Assembly (NCBI GenBank): GCA_015062085.1
Contig: SUVI01000067.1
Location: 1-19,164, forward strand
DNA: 19,164 bases
Direction: 5' to 3'
Source of the DNA: Planctomycetaceae bacterium
GTDB lineage: Bacteria > Planctomycetota > Planctomycetia > Pirellulales > Thermoguttaceae
Below, in pieces: positions 1-6,414 of this stretch. Every line of letters begins with the position of its first letter. Position 1 is the stretch's first letter. The position numbers and the translations under genes are program-made. The notes below the pieces were generated by a model. The model was not told where the DNA came from, did not search any database, and saw only the letters and a program-made list of their open reading frames with translations.

Positions 1-327
1 GCGAGATGTGCCGACTCCCAAAAGCGATGCGAGACGCGCCGCCTCCCAAAAGCGATGCGAGACGCGACGCATCCCAAAAGCGACGCGAGACGCGACGCAT
101 CCCAAATGCGACGCGAGACGTGCCGTCTCCCAAAAGCGACGCGAGATGCGACGCCTCCCAAAAGCAACGCGAGACGTGCCGTCTCCCAAAAGCGACGCGA
201 GACGCGCCGACTCCTAAAAGCGACGCGAGACGCGCCGTCTCCCAAATGCGACGCGAGACGCGACGCCTCCCAAATGCGACGCGAGACGCACCGCCTCCTA
301 AAAACGACGCGAGACGCGCCGACTCCC
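1..327. repeat. 28-bp tandem repeat array (11 full units plus a partial one)
   Basis: Eleven contiguous 28-bp units run from 20 to 327, preceded by 19 bp of another unit, so the array continues past the left edge. Each unit starts AAAAGCGACGCGAGACG (or a close variant) and ends in CTCCC or CTCCT. Units differ by 1-5 substitutions and I see no length changes. Positions 4, 9, 17, 20 and 23-24 of the unit vary most. Units starting at 104, 160 and 216 contain the hairpin GAGACG-3 nt-CGTCTC. Because 28 is not a multiple of 3, open frames occur by chance in all frames of the array. There are no spacers, so it is not a CRISPR array. It lies downstream of hydE. Confidence 0.95.
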
Positions 328-407
328 AAACTGGCTGCCCGTCATGTCGTCGCGCGTGGGACCTTTAGCCCAAAATTTACGCAGCAGATCGCCGTACAGA
401 TCCGATC

Positions 408-1529
408 TTACTGCGTTAAATGACGCCCCGATCTGAAGTTTTCAGAAGTTCCTGGTCCCTCGCCAATAGTCCTTCCCACAGCAAGGATCCGCTCTTTCAA
501 CATTTTGTCAAATCGTTCCGCCTCCTCCAGCGTCGAGGATTTGGAAGGGTATATCTCGTACAGCTGACGGTATTTCGCCGGCGTCACGTTCGGCATAATG
601 ACATTCGCGCCGCGATTCAGGCCGTTTCGGTGTCCCATCGACCGGTCGATACACGCCAGCGCCGTCGTCGCCGGAATGTTTGCTCTGGGACAGACCAGCC
701 GTGTAAGTGCGACCGTCTTAAGCGTCATCTGTTCATCATTCGGAACGAAATATTCCGTAAGCGCAGCCGGATCGATCCCGTTCTCCTCCTGGAATTTCCG
801 CACCTTAAGAAATTCCTGCCCCAACGGTGTTTCCGGATGCGGCAGAAACGGCCCAACGCCGATCATGTCGAGGTCCAGAGTCCGAAACAGCATGATGTCG
901 TTCGCCAGAGTCTCCCACGACTGTCCCGGTACACCGATCATGCAGCCGCTTCCGATCTCGAAACCGATCTCCCGTAGTTTCCGCAGGGCCTCCAGCCTGC
1001 ACTCCAGCCCCGGATGGCCGGGGTGAAGTCTCGAAAACAGTTCGGGGTCGGACGTCTCGAAACGGATGAGGTAACGGTCCGCTCCCGCCTCGAACCAGTC
1101 GCGGTACGCCTGAAAATCATTCGCCGGGCGTTCTCCAAGACTCAGCGTAATGGCCTGAGTGGAAATTTTCCGGATCTCGCGCACGATCTCCGTCACCCAG
1201 TCCGTCGGCATCGCGGCAGGCGTTTCCCCAGATTGAAGCACGATGCTTCCATACCCGAACTGCTGCGCGAGCCGAACACTGTCGAGGATCTCCTCCATCG
1301 TCATCCTGTACCGCTGGATATTCGGATTTTTGACCCGTATCCCGCAATAGGTACACTGTGCCGTACAGATATTTGAGACCTCGATGAGTCCTCGCAAATG
1401 AACGGCATCCCCGACAAAACGCTTTCTGACGGCATCCGCCTCGTTCCAAAGCGTTTCCAGTTCCTTTTCATCCGAACTCCGCAAAAAATGCAGAATATCC
1501 TCCCGCGACAGGTCCGTCCAGTCCGGCAT
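408..1529 (-). CDS. hydE: [FeFe] hydrogenase H-cluster radical SAM maturase HydE
   Basis: A 373-residue radical SAM enzyme. HydE works with HydG and HydF to build the diiron subcluster of [FeFe] hydrogenase in the cytoplasm. The [4Fe-4S]-binding CX3CX2C motif is C55, C59 and C62, in the HydE-like context RGLIEVSNICTAQCTYCGIR. Next come a SAM-contact segment QSGE (residues 99-102), LSLGE (129-133) and YLIRFET (153-159). The C-terminal stretch NIPATTALACID...GLNRGANVIMPNVTP is typical of HydE rather than BioB. The length fits the family (about 350). The frame is open upstream to 1745, but I place the start at 1529: AAAGAGGA stands 6 bases before this ATG, and earlier starts lie inside the macro-domain gene. 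It is the last gene of the operon, 11 bases after the macro gene. HydF, HydG and the hydrogenase are not in the window. Confidence 0.9.
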   Translation of the reverse strand: MPDWTDLSREDILHFLRSSDEKELETLWNEADAVRKRFVGDAVHLRGLIEVSNICTAQCTYCGIRVKNPNIQRYRMTMEEILDSVRLAQQFGYGSIVLQSGETPAAMPTDWVTEIVREIRKISTQAITLSLGERPANDFQAYRDWFEAGADRYLIRFETSDPELFSRLHPGHPGLECRLEALRKLREIGFEIGSGCMIGVPGQSWETLANDIMLFRTLDLDMIGVGPFLPHPETPLGQEFLKVRKFQEENGIDPAALTEYFVPNDEQMTLKTVALTRLVCPRANIPATTALACIDRSMGHRNGLNRGANVIMPNVTPAKYRQLYEIYPSKSSTLEEAERFDKMLKERILAVGRTIGEGPGTSENFRSGRHLTQ

Positions 1530-1540
1530 AGCGTTCCTCT

Positions 1541-2062
1541 TTACTTTTGCGCTCTCTTTTTCCAGTTTTCCAATGCCAGTTCGTAAGCTCCCAGCGTTTT
1601 TTTGTCGAAACAGACCATCATGACCTCTTCGATCGACGAACCTTCCGGAAACGTCAGGATCTCCCGAATCGCGATCGCCGCCGCCATATCCAGCGGAAAA
1701 TGGAAGATCCCCGTGCTGATGGAAGGAAACGCGACCGTTCGGCACTGTTTTTCCGCAGCGAGTTTCAGACAGTTCCGGTAGCTGTTCGCCAGAAGCTGCT
1801 CTTCATTCCGTCTTCCGCCAAGCCACCGCGGTCCTGGAGTGTGGATGACGAATTTCGCGGGAAGCCGGTACGCTTTCGTGACCTTTGCCTCACCGGTCTT
1901 GCACCCCATGAGCGTCACGCATTCCGCGAGCAGTTTCGGACCCGCCGCACGATGGATCGCACCGTCCACGCCGCCTCCGCCCAAAAGCGTCACATTCGCA
2001 GCATTCACGATCGCATCGGCCTCTACCTTAGTAATGTCGCCAGACAAAAGAGTAAATTTCAT
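1541..2062 (-). CDS. Macro-domain protein, probable O-acetyl-ADP-ribose deacetylase (YmdB/MacroD type)
   Basis: A 173-residue single macro domain. Proteins of this type bind ADP-ribose and usually hydrolyse O-acetyl-ADP-ribose or remove mono-ADP-ribose from proteins. All signature motifs are present: GDI...ADAIVNAAN (residues 8-23, with N20 and N23), the glycine-rich loop LLGGGGVDGAIHRAAG (26-41, with D33) and the second phosphate loop FPSISTGIFHFP (112-123). Length is normal for the family and there is no signal peptide, so it should be cytoplasmic. GGAAGGAA precedes the start by 5 bases. It sits 22 bases after the DUF6485 gene and 11 bases before hydE, so all three are probably one transcript. 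A role linked to hydrogenase assembly is not indicated by the sequence itself. Family assignment is secure; the exact substrate is not. Confidence 0.92.
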   Translation of the reverse strand: MKFTLLSGDITKVEADAIVNAANVTLLGGGGVDGAIHRAAGPKLLAECVTLMGCKTGEAKVTKAYRLPAKFVIHTPGPRWLGGRRNEEQLLANSYRNCLKLAAEKQCRTVAFPSISTGIFHFPLDMAAAIAIREILTFPEGSSIEEVMMVCFDKKTLGAYELALENWKKRAQK

Positions 2063-2084
2063 TTCACGTTCCTTCCAAAGTCTC

Positions 2085-2300
2085 TCAAATTTTCTTTTCC
2101 ATCACTTCTTTCGCAAAGTGCTCAAAACTCCGATCGTAAGTCGCCTCACCGCTTTTCGAGAAGAAGCAGCCGGGGACCTGCCGTTTCGCAAGATGATGCC
2201 GAACGCAGTCGCAGCACATTCCGCGACGCGGGCAGCTCATGTACGTGCAGGCACAATTTTCAGCATTTTCCGCTTTTTTGCATTCCATGGCACAGGACAT
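2085..2300 (-). CDS. Small cysteine-rich protein, DUF6485-like
   Basis: A 71-residue protein with cysteines at 3, 7, 16, 18, 23, 29, 30, 32 and 44, in a pattern CxxxxxxxxCxCxxxxCxxxxxCCxC followed by HH and PGCFF. This looks like a small metal-binding (zinc or Fe-S) domain. It ends in a conserved-looking TYDRSFEHF helix. The pattern matches what I remember of the DUF6485 family of anaerobes, whose function is unknown. Several in-frame ATGs exist at 2402, 2315, 2306, 2300 and 2288. I chose 2300 because GGGAG lies 8 bases before it; 2306 is the alternative. First gene of the operon with the macro-domain gene and hydE. Cysteine-rich proteins of this kind are common in strict anaerobes, which agrees with the presence of HydE. 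Confidence 0.75.
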   Translation of the reverse strand: MSCAMECKKAENAENCACTYMSCPRRGMCCDCVRHHLAKRQVPGCFFSKSGEATYDRSFEHFAKEVMEKKI

Positions 2301-2317
2301 TTTCATTTCTCCCATGA

Positions 2318-2364
2318 GGTAAATTAAGGTAAATCGAAGTAAATCGAGGTAAATCGAAGTAATG
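2318..2364. repeat. 10-bp tandem repeat in the leader of the DUF6485 gene
   Basis: Four full 10-base units GGTAAATCGA (variants GGTAAATTAA and AGTAAATCGA) and a partial fifth follow one another directly. The spacing is about one DNA helical turn. The array lies in the 5' leader between the promoter (2419-2447) and the ribosome binding site, so it would be transcribed. On the gene's strand it reads TTTACCTCGA / TTTACTTCGA. Confidence 0.9.
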
Positions 2365-2418
2365 TCTCCGCGGCAGCTTCCAGTGCCGCTCGCTCCACCC
2401 AAAGCTCCCGCACACTTC

Positions 2419-2447
2419 AGTATATCAGAAAGCGCTCAAAATTTCAA
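2419..2447 (-). promoter_or_regulatory. Sigma-70 promoter for the DUF6485-macro-hydE operon
   Basis: On the minus strand TTGAAA (2442-2447) and TATACT (2419-2424) are separated by exactly 17 bases. Each box matches 5 of 6 consensus positions. The -35 box overlaps the last codons of the M16 gene, whose stop codon is at 2436-2438. The predicted transcript start is near 2412, giving a leader of about 110 bases that contains the 10-bp repeat. Confidence 0.75.
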
Positions 2448-3656
2448 GGGCTCCCTCCCCAAAGTGCAAAGAAGCAGGTCTTTGACCGGATGTTCGGCCG
2501 CGTACGCATTGATCTCCGCAGCCGTAAGCCGTTCCACAGCCTCCAAGATCTCCTGATTACTGCGTATCCTTCCAAAATTCATCCAATCCGCCGCCAATTC
2601 CGACGCCCAGGCCTGACACGATTCCCGCGCCGTCACGAGCGCCATGCGGTACCGGGCTTTATACGCACGCAGTTCCTCTTCCGTGACCCCCTGCTCCAGC
2701 CTTCGGATCTCCTGAAGGATGACGTCCAGAGTCTGCTGTGCGTTCTCCTGCCGACAGCTTGCCGTACAAAAGACCCCCGCCCGCGTCCGAAACGAATGGC
2801 ACCGAGCGTCCACATCGTAGCAAAGTCCCCGTTTCTCCCGCACTTCATTGAAAAGCCTCGAATTCATCCCGCCGCTCAAAATACTGACGGCAGCCCACGC
2901 TTTCAGGCGGTCCGGATGCGGAAACGGGACGATCTCCCACGCAAGCCCGATCTGCGTCTGCGGCGAATCCGACTCCAAATGTACCGGCTCCCGCTCCACC
3001 GCAAACGACGGCAGCTCCGGCACCTCCCGTCTCTCCCAGCTTCCAAACAAACGCTCCGCCAGCTCCGCGGCCTTCTCCCAGTCAAAATTTCCCGCGATCG
3101 CCATCACACACCGATTCGGCACCAAAAACCGCTCGTAATGCCCGCAGACATCCTCCCAGGAAATCCTCTCGATCCCCTCCCGGTCCCCATCCGCATCGTG
3201 TCCCCACGCCTTTCCGTAAAACTGCTCCTCCAGCGTCCGCGACAAAAGCCCCTCCGGATCGTCCTCACTCGCCGAGACCTCCTGAAGAAGTACCTGACGG
3301 CCGGCTTCCATCTCCTCTTTCGGCATCACGGGACGCTGGAGAACATCCGCGTACAGCTCCATCGCGTCGTAGAGATTCTCCTTCAGCATCGCTGCACGAA
3401 ATTCCAAATTCGACGTCGTAAGCGATTCCGTCCTGTCGATCCCGATCCGGTCAACAGCCTCCAGAAACTGCCGGTTGCTCCGATCCCCTGCTCCGCGAAG
3501 CATCATCTCGCACACATACGCCGCAAGACCATACTTTCCAGAAGGATCCCAAACACTCCCGGCTCGCGTCGCCGCTGCAAATGCCGCAGACTGGAACTCC
3601 ATGAGCGGGTCGCCCAAAAGCGTAAATCCATTCGGTAATATCAGTTGGTAACTCAT
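2436..3656 (-). CDS. M16 (insulinase/processing peptidase) family protein, probably without protease activity
   Basis: A 406-residue protein with the two-lobed M16B layout. The N-terminal domain includes GLAAYVCEMMLRGAGDRS (43-60); the C-terminal domain includes the conserved SRLFNEVREKRGLCYDV substrate-binding segment. Active M16 enzymes carry HxxEH at the first site. Here the aligned positions are A46, C49 and E50, so both zinc histidines and the catalytic glutamate are gone. Such members usually act as the non-catalytic partner of an active M16 subunit, but no partner is in the window. There is no signal peptide. Start: the ATG at 3656 has AGGAGG 16 bases upstream, which is far. An in-frame ATT codon at 3666-3668 would sit 4 bases after it, so a slightly longer product is possible. 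A weak -10-like TAAAAT lies at 3707-3712. Confidence 0.88.
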   Translation of the reverse strand: MSYQLILPNGFTLLGDPLMEFQSAAFAAATRAGSVWDPSGKYGLAAYVCEMMLRGAGDRSNRQFLEAVDRIGIDRTESLTTSNLEFRAAMLKENLYDAMELYADVLQRPVMPKEEMEAGRQVLLQEVSASEDDPEGLLSRTLEEQFYGKAWGHDADGDREGIERISWEDVCGHYERFLVPNRCVMAIAGNFDWEKAAELAERLFGSWERREVPELPSFAVEREPVHLESDSPQTQIGLAWEIVPFPHPDRLKAWAAVSILSGGMNSRLFNEVREKRGLCYDVDARCHSFRTRAGVFCTASCRQENAQQTLDVILQEIRRLEQGVTEEELRAYKARYRMALVTARESCQAWASELAADWMNFGRIRSNQEILEAVERLTAAEINAYAAEHPVKDLLLCTLGREPLKF

Positions 3657-3754
3657 CGGTTTCGGAATGGCGCCTCCTCTTTTTCGATCTGCTAAAACAC
3701 CACTTCATTTTACCCGATTTTTAAATTTTGAAAAGCCCCTCGCCCAATAAAAAA

Positions 3755-3790
3755 GCCTCATTTCGATGAGTTTTCCCATTCGAATGAGGC
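3755..3790 (-). terminator. Probable terminator of the lexA-like gene
   Basis: The arms GCCTCATT (from 3755) and AATGAGGC (to 3790) pair perfectly and continue inward imperfectly. On the minus strand the hairpin is followed by six T residues (3749-3754). It would end transcription coming from the lexA-like gene through the repeat region. Confidence 0.7.
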
Positions 3791-3828
3791 AAAAGGAAGA
3801 TAAAACGCCGGATCTCACGATCCTCATC

Positions 3829-3911
3829 AAAACTTAACTCAAAAACTTAACTCCTAACTTACAAAAAAAACTGCCCAAAAACCTAAAACTGCCCAAAAAC
3901 CTAAAACTGCC
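3829..3911. repeat. Two short direct repeats next to the heptamer array
   Basis: AAAACTTAACTC occurs twice (3829-3840 and 3842-3853). An 18-bp unit CTGCCCAAAAACCTAAAA occurs twice back to back (3871-3888, 3889-3906) with a partial third copy to 3911. No coding frame is plausible here. Confidence 0.9.
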
Positions 3912-3929
3912 GTGCGATCAGGATCCGCA

Positions 3930-4076
3930 GACCTCTGACTTCAGACTTCTGACCTCTGACCTCTGACTTCAGACTTCTGACTTCAGACTTCTGACTTCAG
4001 ACTTCTGACTTCTGACTTCTGACCTCAGACTTCAGACTTCTGACCTCAGACTTCAGACTTCTGACCTCTGACCTCA
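3930..4076. repeat. Heptamer tandem repeat, 21 copies of GAC(C/T)TC(A/T)
   Basis: 147 bases consist of exactly 21 seven-base units: GACTTCA, GACTTCT, GACCTCT and GACCTCA in irregular order. Only positions 4 and 7 of the unit vary. The array begins 4 bases after the stop codon of the lexA-like gene and would form its 3' untranslated region. All length units are intact. The plus strand is rich in C and the minus strand is purine-rich. Confidence 0.97.
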
Positions 4077-4080
4077 AAAT

Positions 4081-4737
4081 TTAGTAAGCAAACGAAAACC
4101 CCAAACGGATCACGGAGACCAAAATGCCGTAGATCCTCGAATAAGAATTCTCATACCAGCGCGTACGGCTGCAAAGGACCAGCCTGCCGTCATCGGAACA
4201 ATCCTCGCATCGGGCAAGCTCCACTTCATTCTCTTCGCCGCGCATCAAAACGATCTCGTCAAGCCTCGCATTCCTAGAACTGCGCATCAGAAGCAGGTCG
4301 CCGCCGCGAAAAGAACACGATTCATAAAGACTCGAATCCTGTACGCGAACAAGAAAAAATTCATCTCCGGAGACCTGGATGTTCTCGTGTATCTCAAGAC
4401 GCTCCTCCGGATCCGAAGGATCGACAAAACGTCCGTCCCAAATACAGCTCTTCAATGGAAGACCTGCAGCTTTCTTCTCACTGTAGTCCACCAGCATGAT
4501 GGAACGTGAAAGATTCGCTTCACGCTGAATAAAACCTTTCCGCTCAAGTGCCGTCAAATGACCGACCACACCATTCGGAGAATGGATCCCCATCTGATCT
4601 CCGATCTCCCGGACAGTCGGACCATAACCGCGTTTACGCACACAGTGCCGAATGTACTCCAGCGCTTCACGCTGCCGAGAGGTAAGAGGAAGTTTCGAAC
4701 TGTTTTTTTCAATACTGCGCGATTTTCCATATGCCAT
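4081..4737 (-). CDS. LexA-like transcriptional repressor with a degenerate autoproteolysis domain
   Basis: A 218-residue protein from ATG 4737, which has AAGGA 7-8 bases upstream. The N-terminal winged-helix domain is clearly LexA: LTSRQREALEYIRHCVRKRGYGPTVREIGDQMGI, ending in ERKGFIQREANLSRSIML. The C-terminal half follows the S24 fold but the active site looks eroded. The usual GDSM is QDSSL, so a serine (S136) is kept. The lysine of the usual VTVKR is alanine (VELAR, A175). The Ala-Gly cleavage site after LPL is Asp-Gly (D101-G102). Canonical LexA represses DNA-repair genes and cuts itself when RecA is activated; this one may not be able to. The length (about 200) is normal and the frame is intact. 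The frame is open to 4827, but that ATG lies upstream of the predicted transcript start. Confidence 0.88.
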   Translation of the reverse strand: MAYGKSRSIEKNSSKLPLTSRQREALEYIRHCVRKRGYGPTVREIGDQMGIHSPNGVVGHLTALERKGFIQREANLSRSIMLVDYSEKKAAGLPLKSCIWDGRFVDPSDPEERLEIHENIQVSGDEFFLVRVQDSSLYESCSFRGGDLLLMRSSRNARLDEIVLMRGEENEVELARCEDCSDDGRLVLCSRTRWYENSYSRIYGILVSVIRLGFSFAY

Positions 4738-4778
4738 AACGCATTCCTTTACTCTGTTTTTTTCGTCCTTAAAAATTT

Positions 4779-4801
4779 TCATCATCGACTGCCAATGATG
4801 A
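4779..4801. promoter_or_regulatory. Candidate operator upstream of the lexA-like gene
   Basis: A perfect inverted repeat TCATCAT - 9 bases - ATGATGA lies at about +1 to +23 relative to the predicted start of transcription. That position suits autorepression by a dimeric repressor. I have no proof that the LexA-like protein binds it. Confidence 0.4.
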
Positions 4802-4808
4802 TATAATA

Positions 4809-4837
4809 GTTTTACTACATTCCCCAAACTTTGTCAA
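4809..4837 (-). promoter_or_regulatory. Sigma-70 promoter of the lexA-like gene
   Basis: On the minus strand a perfect TTGACA (4832-4837) stands 17 bases before TAAAAC (4809-4814). The predicted start of transcription is near 4802, leaving a leader of about 65 bases. Confidence 0.7.
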
Positions 4838-5077
4838 GTGCGTGTTTTGCCGTTTTTACCATCTTTGTGTACACTCGTAACAGGTTTTCCACACACATTC
4901 CGAACACCCCGATGTGAACATTTGACCGCAAACCGACAAAACGTCCGGGAACGCACATTCTCCTTGTTTTTACGACACCAAAACGACACTAGAAATTTTC
5001 CGAAACACACGAACAAAAGACATTTCACCACAAAGAAAAAATTTTTTCTACTTTTTTAAAAAATTTTTTTCCACCAT
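4838..5077. other. Intergenic region without a gene, containing one DnaA-box-like 9-mer
   Basis: There is no credible coding frame. TTTTCCACA occurs at 4885-4893 on the plus strand. From 5036 to 5070 there are long A and T tracts. Counting by hand, 4861-4920 has 18 C and 9 G on the plus strand, which fits the C-rich left half of the window. Confidence 0.6.
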
Positions 5078-5116
5078 AAAAAAAACGGGAGTTTGCAGCC
5101 TCAAACCTCCCGTTTT
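5078..5116 (-). terminator. Terminator of the dnaN-glycosyltransferase operon
   Basis: ACGGGAGTTTG (from 5085) pairs with CAAACCTCCCGT (to 5113) with one bulged base. On the minus strand the hairpin is followed by eight T residues (5078-5085). A shorter T run on the plus strand (5113-5116) could make it weakly bidirectional. Confidence 0.85.
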
Positions 5117-5139
5117 CCACTTCGGTCCGATCGAAAATT

Positions 5140-5172
5140 CCCAGAAAGATCCCAGAAAGATCCCAGAAAGAT
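5140..5172. repeat. 11-bp tandem repeat, three copies
   Basis: CCCAGAAAGAT is repeated three times without change, between the glycosyltransferase stop codon and its terminator. It belongs to the transcribed 3' end of the operon. Confidence 0.95.
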
Positions 5173-5196
5173 CCCGCCGATCTCCCAATCGTACCT

Positions 5197-6402
5197 TTAA
5201 TCAATTTTCACTTCAAGGACCCCTCTAAGAAATCGTTCGAGGCTTGCACGAAATTCATTTTCACCATACAATTTTGCATTTTCGCGAGCCCCTTCCGCAA
5301 AAACCGGCAAGTAATCCTTCTGCAGCAGCAGCGCCAGCGTAAAATCCCCCAATTCACGGTAATCCTCCCACAGGATCCCGCTCTTTTCGTGCCGAATGAC
5401 TTTTGCGATCCCGCCCGCATGAAACGCGAGAGGCAAAGCACCGGCATCCTGCGCCAGAAGCACAGAGAGATCCGTTCCCCCGATCTTATCCGGCTCATCC
5501 TGTTCCATGACCCCGAACCCGCGCAAATACCAGAAGAATTTCGCCTCCGCAAGGATCTTTTCCTGAGTCTCCCAATCCGGATCGACGTGAAATCTCACCC
5601 GATAGCCGAACGCCTTCATTTTCAACTGCCGCAAACACTCCTCGGCCTCCTCCCCTGCTCCAGAGCAGATGAGCTCCAGCGTCCATTCATCCGGCGAAAG
5701 ATTCACCCTCGCAAATTTCCTGTCGCAAAGGTCCTGAAAGACGTTGATGACCATATCCAGCCGATCAAGATTCCGGAGCTCCAAACGTCCCATCGCAGCG
5801 ATAGAACTCGTCTTTTCCGCAGCCGATCCATTTTTTCGAATGACCGGGTCCAGTATCTTCGGCATGAGCCCCCAGCGTTTCGTACACCATTGAAGAGCAT
5901 ATTCCGAAAGGCATCCGTAGTGATGGTACGAAAAGAAACGTCTCTGCCAATCTCTCTTTTCTTTCCTTTTTCCGCCTCCAAACCAATTCCGAAACCATCC
6001 CGCCGCCTCTTCACTCCGCTCTTCCGCATAGAAAGTCTCCTGATCGTACTGCGGAAACTGCGTCAACAGGATCCCGCACTTTGCACGATTGGGGATCGGC
6101 GGCTGATCGCTCGCATTCAGAAAGACATCGTACCGCCCGCTGAGCTCTTCCAGATGATCCGACGAAACATTCACACTTCCGACAGTCCCCACCCCAGTCT
6201 TCGGGGCCTCAAGATACCGAAACGCCGTTCTCCGCAGGTCCAGACCAAGCCGTCTCCCCCACTCTTCCGATACCAGTTCCGGCTCATGGTGTACGATCTC
6301 CACATCGTGAACTTCCGAAAGGATCTGCGCGATCAGACCGACCAGACGCTGTTCCGCATCCGTTTTTCCCCAGCACTGCTGATAAATTCCAACGTTTGCC
6401 AT
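5197..6402 (-). CDS. GT-B fold glycosyltransferase, family 4-like
   Basis: A 401-residue protein with no membrane segment. An N-terminal domain (1-185) starts with a beta-strand MANVGIYQQCWG and includes RYDVFLNASD (90-99). The C-terminal domain starts at about 200 with SIAAMGRLELRNLD, as in GT4 enzymes (usually VGR...K). The donor-site region AKFFWYLRGFG (287-297) is followed by LLAQDAGALPLAFHAGGIAKVIRHEKSGILW (315-345), the equivalent of the EAMA.G.P.v....GG..E.i....G.L motif. The two glutamates of the usual EX7E motif are not at their normal places, so the donor site is atypical. It is the last gene of the string after rfbB, rfbA and the epimerase, which suggests that it transfers a dTDP-deoxysugar to a surface glycan. 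GGGGGG precedes the start. Fold is likely; donor and acceptor are unknown. Confidence 0.7.
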   Translation of the reverse strand: MANVGIYQQCWGKTDAEQRLVGLIAQILSEVHDVEIVHHEPELVSEEWGRRLGLDLRRTAFRYLEAPKTGVGTVGSVNVSSDHLEELSGRYDVFLNASDQPPIPNRAKCGILLTQFPQYDQETFYAEERSEEAAGWFRNWFGGGKRKEKRDWQRRFFSYHHYGCLSEYALQWCTKRWGLMPKILDPVIRKNGSAAEKTSSIAAMGRLELRNLDRLDMVINVFQDLCDRKFARVNLSPDEWTLELICSGAGEEAEECLRQLKMKAFGYRVRFHVDPDWETQEKILAEAKFFWYLRGFGVMEQDEPDKIGGTDLSVLLAQDAGALPLAFHAGGIAKVIRHEKSGILWEDYRELGDFTLALLLQKDYLPVFAEGARENAKLYGENEFRASLERFLRGVLEVKID

Positions 6403-6414
6403 GCCATTCCCCCC

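Noticed and set aside
1..327. A CRISPR array.
   Set aside because: Units are directly contiguous with no variable spacers, and there are no cas genes.
6..423. Arginine-rich open frames of about 120 residues across the 28-bp array.
   Set aside because: The repeat lacks stop codons in all three frames, and its length is not a multiple of 3; the frames only reflect the repeat.
408..1745. The longer 445-residue version of HydE, and a biotin synthase assignment.
   Set aside because: The extra N-terminus overlaps the macro-domain gene out of frame and has no family similarity. The C-terminal NIPATTAL and GANVIMPN segments point to HydE rather than BioB.
3930..4076. A row of LexA-binding sites downstream of the lexA-like gene.
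   Set aside because: The heptamer units are direct repeats without the dyad symmetry expected of a dimeric repressor site, and they lie after the stop codon.
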